NCBI GenBank assembly: GCA_964435475.1
Contig: CAYSZB010000102.1
Location: 1 to 6,479 of the forward strand
Reading direction: 5' to 3'
Length of the DNA: 6,479 nucleotides
From: CAYSZB01 sp964435475
Lineage (GTDB): Bacteria > Chloroflexota > Anaerolineae > Anaerolineales > Anaerolineaceae
Shown: piece after piece, positions 6,213 through 6,479 of the stretch
How the letters are laid out: each line of letters begins with the position of its first letter
Position numbering within the stretch: position 1 is the first letter of the stretch
Notes under the pieces: generated by a model
Databases searched by the model: none
Seen by the model: the letters and a program-made list of their open reading frames with translations, nothing else
Told to the model about the DNA's origin: nothing
Program-made: the position numbers and the translations under genes

Positions 6213-6218
6213 ATTGTA
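6213..6218 (-). promoter_or_regulatory. -10-like box immediately before the transporter start
   Basis: On the minus strand TACAAT (5 of 6 match to TATAAT) ends seven bases before the ATG at 6205. A promoter here would start transcription at or next to the start codon, which fits the absence of a ribosome binding site. No good -35 hexamer is visible at 16-18 bp. Confidence 0.35.
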
Positions 6219-6345
6219 CAGGATGTTTGGGCGGGAAGGCGGAAAGTGACAGGAAAACAGGAGTTGGTTTAAAAATTACCTAATTCCATAAATAAAAAAG
6301 CGATGTGGAAGATCGGCCCATCTATTTAAGATAATGCTTTGTTCT

Positions 6346-6379
6346 TTGACAACACCAGCATGCACCGTGGATGTATAAT
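6346..6379 (+). promoter_or_regulatory. Candidate promoter of the gene starting at 6420
   Basis: A perfect TTGACA (6346-6351) and a perfect TATAAT (6374-6379) lie upstream of the last gene. The -10 is well placed, giving a leader of about 34 nt. The spacing of 22 bp is wider than the usual 17, so the TTGACA may not be the working -35. Confidence 0.4.
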
Positions 6380-6419
6380 TGTCCATCATACTCGCTGCCT
6401 ACATTGATAAAGGAATCTC

Positions 6420-6479
6420 TTGAAGAAATCTATTGTTTTTCTGCTTTTGTGCCTGGTTCTACTTTCCATTTCAACCAAA
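6420..6479 (+). CDS. Start of an exported protein (signal peptide only; runs off the window)
   Basis: Only 20 codons are present. They read as a start residue, two lysines and then a long hydrophobic core (SIVFLLLCLVLLSIS), a classic Sec signal peptide. The start codon is TTG: AAAGGA at 6409-6414 lies 5 nt before it, and an in-frame TAA at 6408-6410 excludes any earlier start. The cysteine at residue 11 sits inside the hydrophobic core, too early for a normal lipobox. The mature protein lies outside the window, so no function can be given. The gene is divergent from the transporter. Confidence 0.7.
   Translation, partial: MKKSIVFLLLCLVLLSISTK

Overview
The window carries four complete protein genes, the first 20 codons of a fifth, and a cluster of small repeats around one of them. 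It looks like a chromosomal segment of a free-living bacterium, most plausibly an environmental member of the Chloroflexota (Anaerolineae-like). That guess rests on the mix of genes, on GC-rich core genes next to AT-rich spacers, on the REP-like GTAGGGGCGAAGCAT repeat, and on a C-terminal YMPILFK tail resembling the YLPLV-type tails I recall from secreted proteins of that phylum. There is no rRNA, tRNA or universal marker gene, so the placement is tentative.

Layout. Positions 1-475 hold no convincing gene but contain promoter-like and hairpin elements leading into an alpha/beta hydrolase fused to a polytopic membrane domain (476-2290, +), which ends at a strong hairpin. Positions 2291-3379 are a repeat-rich island centred on a REP-associated tyrosine transposase gene (RAYT, 2569-3132, -). 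Next come a membrane-anchored or secreted beta-propeller-like protein with about ten repeats (3380-5008, -) and an EamA/DMT-family transporter (5207-6205, -). From 6420 a new gene starts on the + strand with a signal peptide; the window ends inside it.

The genes do not form an obvious pathway. The hydrolase, the propeller protein and the last gene all act at or outside the membrane, and the transporter is an integral membrane protein. The three minus-strand genes are separated by 198-247 bp spacers, with their own promoter-like or hairpin signals, and look like independent transcription units.

The most notable structure is in the RAYT region. A 72-bp imperfect palindrome with REP-like arms lies in frame inside the RAYT coding sequence. 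A 26-bp exact inverted copy of part of that gene lies just beyond its 3' end. A related pair of hairpin-prone repeats brackets the gene, and two different tandem repeats (5-bp and 21-bp units) follow upstream. Together they suggest a RAYT carrying and surrounded by its own family of mobile repeats.
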